DNA of 64,000 bases. It comes from Streptomyces sp. CMB-StM0423. GTDB lineage: Bacteria; Actinomycetota; Actinomycetes; Streptomycetales; Streptomycetaceae. The notes beneath the pieces are model-generated. The model was not told the DNA's origin and ran no database searches. It was given only the letters and a program-made list of their open reading frames with translations. The translations under genes and the position numbers were made by a program. Position 1 is the stretch's first letter; each line of letters starts with the position of its first letter. Location of the stretch: positions 6,885,001 through 6,949,000 of the forward strand of contig NZ_CP025407.1 of assembly GCF_002847285.1 (NCBI RefSeq). The letters are read 5' to 3'. Of the stretch, positions 61,678 through 64,000 are shown piece by piece.

Positions 61678-62358
61678 ATGGCCCGTCAGTACCTGTTACG
61701 TGTGCGTCAGTGGCGGGCTGCTCATCCTGTCGGGCGAGTGATGGCCGGGGCGCTGTCCGCGGTGCTGATCTTTTCTGCGGCTGCCGACGCCAAGCAGTAC
61801 CCCTCCGGCGTCGGAGTCCTCAGCGCCCAGACCTCCGGTGGCCTGGTCGTCGTCGGGGAGCCGAAGCGGCATCCTTGGGTGGGCTCCTTCGGCTCCTACT
61901 TCCTGTGTACGACCACGGGACGCGAAGTCACCGTAAGGCGCATTCGCTACGAAACGCCGGTCCGTCCGCTCGACGTCACCCTCACGCTGCGGGAGGTGCG
62001 CAAGAACACGAGCAGCGTCATCTCTGCCCAGGGTGCACCACCGGAATTCATCGATCCGGACACCGGGTCCGGCCTCGCCATGGGAGGCTCGTACGAGAAC
62101 TTCCGCCCGGGCCTGCGCATCACGCGCCCCTGCAGTGAATCCGGGAAGGGCGGCCACGGCTTTACCGAGCTGCTCTTCGTCGTCAAGGCCGACGAACGCG
62201 GTGGTGTGATCAAGCGGGCATGGATTGATTACACGATCGCGGGGAACCCGGATCGCCGATACTCACTCGCCCTGCACCGGGTGATGGTGCTGTGCGGGGA
62301 CGGAGTTCACGGACTGTACGACGAGAACGCCTGCGCGATCTCCGAGGACGTACCCTGA
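61678..62358 (+). CDS. Secreted hypothetical protein with an early TTA codon
   Basis: 226 residues from ATG with AGGTGA eight bases upstream; a GTG twelve bases earlier is an alternative. Arg-rich n-region, hydrophobic VMAGALSAVLIFSAAADA, then a mature domain with a few Cys (SYFLCTTTGREVTVRRIRYE, RPCSESGKGGHGF, RVMVLCGDG). No family recognised. The seventh codon (61696-61698) is TTA, pointing to bldA dependence. GC content is lower than in its neighbours, a mild sign of transfer. Confidence 0.7.
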   Translation: MARQYLLRVRQWRAAHPVGRVMAGALSAVLIFSAAADAKQYPSGVGVLSAQTSGGLVVVGEPKRHPWVGSFGSYFLCTTTGREVTVRRIRYETPVRPLDVTLTLREVRKNTSSVISAQGAPPEFIDPDTGSGLAMGGSYENFRPGLRITRPCSESGKGGHGFTELLFVVKADERGGVIKRAWIDYTIAGNPDRRYSLALHRVMVLCGDGVHGLYDENACAISEDVP

Positions 62359-62387
62359 CCCGAAGCCGATGGCTGTGACGGGCGGGG

Positions 62388-62806
62388 TCAGTTGAACCTC
62401 TCGTAGGAGGTGCAGAACCTGTCCGGGCCCGGGTCGTCGTCGATGCAGACCTGGAAGGTGTACACCCGGTCCTCGATGAGGTTGTACCTGCCGCCGTCGT
62501 CGGCACTCTTCGTCACGCGGCCGTCACCGCCCTCGTCCAGGAACCCGGCGAGGCGGTCCCCTGGCGTGCCGCGTACGACGAAAGTCGCATCCCCGCACGT
62601 CGCTCCCCGCGTCCGACGTTGGTCGCACCGCCGGACCGGAACTGCGCCAGACGGTCCGCGGCACCTGCGAGTCCCAGCGTGGAAGCGCCCCTCGGCACCG
62701 CTTCCAGGAAGACCGTGAACTCGCCGCTACGGGGCAACGGTTGCCCCGCGGTCACGACGGCCGCCGACGAGGCCGTCGGCACGCTGGCCTCGCGGCGGGA
62801 AAACAC
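62388..62806 (-). pseudogene. Frameshifted remnant of a secreted protein gene
   Basis: Two minus-strand frames each look like coding text and abut: an upstream frame (62806 down to about 62600) with GEFTVFLEAVPRGASTLGLAGAADRLAQFRS, and a downstream frame (about 62600 to 62388) with GDATFVVRGTPGDRLAGFLDEGG and YTFQVCIDDDPGP, ending CTSYERFN before TGA. A one-base shift near 62590-62625 joins them. Cys residues in both suggest an extracellular domain. No family recognised; it could also be a sequencing error in an intact gene. Confidence 0.4.
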
Positions 62807-62848
62807 GGCCTGTTCGCCCAGTTCTCAAACCTCCGACGACTCGGCCCA

Positions 62849-63682
62849 TCATGCGAGTGCGCCAGTCGGCGGATCAGCGCCCTCCTGGGCCGAGCCGCCG
62901 GCCGGGCCGGAGGCGGTCTCTCCCAGGCCCCGGCGGATCGCGGTCTCCACGGGTGAGTACGCGCCGTCGGCCCGCTCCAGTTCGTACGGCGCGGCCGGCA
63001 TCAGCGGCGGCTGGGCCATGAAGCGCGGCCGTGCCCCGTGGTGCGGCTGCGCCGCGTGTACCAGGAACGGATGGCACAGGAACACGTCACCCGGGGAACC
63101 GGTGGCGAGGGTGAGCGGCCGGTGGGCGGATGCCGCTACGAGGTCCGGCGCGATGGCCAGGCCGCTCGCGCCCTCCTCTCCGTACGGCTCCAGCACCTTC
63201 GGCACGTCGAGGTGGGAGCCGACCCGGATCCGGGTCGGCGCGTCCTCTTCCCCCACCTCGCTGAAGAGAAACAGCATCAGCAGGGCCCGGCCGTGCGAGC
63301 GGAGATTGGTGAAGGGCCAGGTCTCGCCCTCCACCGCGTAGCTGCCCTCGATGTGCCAGCCCGCGTCGTCGGGCTCGTCCTCGTGCGGAAAGCGCAGCGG
63401 GAAGGTGCCGAGCGAGTAGCGCGGCGCCCAGCGCCCGGCGCCGGCCAGCAGGTCGTACGCCCGGTGCAGGGCCGGGGAGTTGGGTGCGGCGGCGAACGGT
63501 CCCTGTGCCATCTCGCCGACCCAGTCCACGGGCCGCGTCCACGTCTCCGGGTCGTCCGGGTCGCAGCCCGTCTCCCGCCACAGCAGCCGCGCGCAGCTCG
63601 CGGCCACGCGGGGCGCGACGGCGCCCTCCAGCTTGACGAAGCCGTCGCGGAGGAAGCGGGATACCAGGGTCGTGTCGTCCAT
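62849..63682 (-). CDS. Phytanoyl-CoA dioxygenase (PhyH) family protein
   Basis: 277 residues. 2-Oxoglutarate/Fe(II) oxygenase fold: the metal pair is likely His/Glu in DAGWHIEGSY, with the second His in CHPFLVHAAQPHHGARPRFMAQPP and an Arg that would bind 2-oxoglutarate. Family members hydroxylate lipids or specialised metabolites. The gene stands divergent from the AraC-type gene at the window edge, so they may be linked by regulation. Substrate unknown. Confidence 0.8.
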   Translation of the reverse strand: MDDTTLVSRFLRDGFVKLEGAVAPRVAASCARLLWRETGCDPDDPETWTRPVDWVGEMAQGPFAAAPNSPALHRAYDLLAGAGRWAPRYSLGTFPLRFPHEDEPDDAGWHIEGSYAVEGETWPFTNLRSHGRALLMLFLFSEVGEEDAPTRIRVGSHLDVPKVLEPYGEEGASGLAIAPDLVAASAHRPLTLATGSPGDVFLCHPFLVHAAQPHHGARPRFMAQPPLMPAAPYELERADGAYSPVETAIRRGLGETASGPAGGSAQEGADPPTGALA

Positions 63683-63801
63683 GCCGCCATCGTGAGGCGC
63701 CGGCCGTCCCGGTCACCCGACACTTGCCGCACCGCCTTTATCGGGTGCGGCGTTCCGGGCCGCGCCTGATTGAATCGATGGCCGGGATCTTGGAGGCGAG
63801 C

Positions 63802-64000
63802 GTGCTGGAGCGGCTCAATCAGGCCATGGAGCACATCGAGCGGCGGCTCGACGGCTCCGTCGACGTGGCCGGGCTGGCGCGGGTCGCGGCCACCTCGGAG
63901 TATCACCTGCGGCGGATGTTCTCGGCGCTCGCGGGGATGCCGCTGTCGGAGTACGTCAGGCGCCGCCGGCTGACCGTCGCGGGCGCGGAGGTACTGGCCG
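63802..64000 (+). CDS. AraC-family regulator, 5' part
   Basis: 66 residues visible before the window ends. GTG start after TTGGAGG; an in-frame ATG 24 bases upstream lacks a ribosome site. The text VLERLNQAMEHIERRLDGSVDVAGLARVAATSEYHLRRMFSALAGMPLSEYVRRRRLTVAGAEV is the N-terminal AraC DNA-binding domain, a layout in which an effector domain (often GyrI-like) follows. Divergent from the PhyH gene. Confidence 0.8.
   Translation, partial: MLERLNQAMEHIERRLDGSVDVAGLARVAATSEYHLRRMFSALAGMPLSEYVRRRRLTVAGAEVLA

Overview
The window is high-GC actinobacterial DNA, most likely from a Streptomyces or a close relative. Supporting signs are the codon bias, frequent GTG starts, ATGA/GTGA stop-start overlaps, many TetR regulators, a SARP-type activator, a DUF5753 XRE regulator, an ECF41 sigma factor, a SigF/B-type sigma factor, and rare TTA codons of the bldA type. 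I saw no rRNA, tRNA, insertion sequence, phage gene or CRISPR array. It reads as chromosomal accessory/catabolic DNA.

Layout. 1-2.0 kb: end of a secreted sugar-dehydrogenase-like protein coupled to a ThuA-like protein. 2.2-6.1 kb: GNAT, amidase, MalY-type C-S lyase, DUF402 protein. 6.2-12.1 kb: an acyl-CoA region (three TetR regulators, MaoC hydratase, SDR, acyl-CoA dehydrogenase plus APH-type kinase) with shared palindromic operators. 12.4-17.7 kb: a gluconokinase-like/metallo-beta-lactamase fusion, a DUF202 pair, a KstD-like flavoprotein and an MFS transporter. 18-26 kb: a probable sialic-acid scavenging locus of exported sialidase, neuraminate-lyase-like aldolase and a five-gene coupled operon with a Sat-type ABC importer containing a permease-ATPase fusion. 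26-37 kb: nucleotidyltransferase, F420-type oxidoreductase, thiolase, pyruvate oxidase, Tat-exported sulfatase, DUF1992 and DUF6777 proteins, and a P450 resembling the CYP102 haem domain with a divergent TetR gene.

38.9-40.5 kb: a rifamycin monooxygenase (Rox) gene behind a rifamycin-associated-element-like repeat. 42.4-43.1 kb: a broken chimera of a CoA-transferase subunit and an IclR regulator, which looks like a deletion scar of an aromatic-acid (pca-type) locus. 43.1-49.6 kb: ArsR/MFS pair, coiled-coil protein, carboxymuconolactone decarboxylase-like protein coupled to an ECF41 sigma factor with a matching promoter, methyltransferase with an early TTA codon, PhzF-like protein. 49.7-52.4 kb: quinone oxidoreductase and TetR opposite an SDR, with three 21-bp operators between. 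52.5-55.3 kb: oxalate decarboxylase with an Nramp manganese-type transporter and a small membrane protein. 55.6-64 kb: SARP-like activator, stress-type sigma factor, transketolase, small conserved proteins, a secreted protein with an early TTA codon, a frameshifted remnant, a PhyH-type dioxygenase and the start of an AraC regulator.

The most informative new links are regulatory. One palindrome precedes both the TetR gene at 6.2 kb and the thiolase gene 22 kb away. A second family pairs the TetR at 7.0 kb with the MaoC gene. A third lies before the SDR and the kinase/acyl-CoA dehydrogenase pair, which resembles ACAD10/11 and LvaA/LvaC 4-hydroxyacid catabolism. All functions are inferred by reading the translated sequence; no database search was run.
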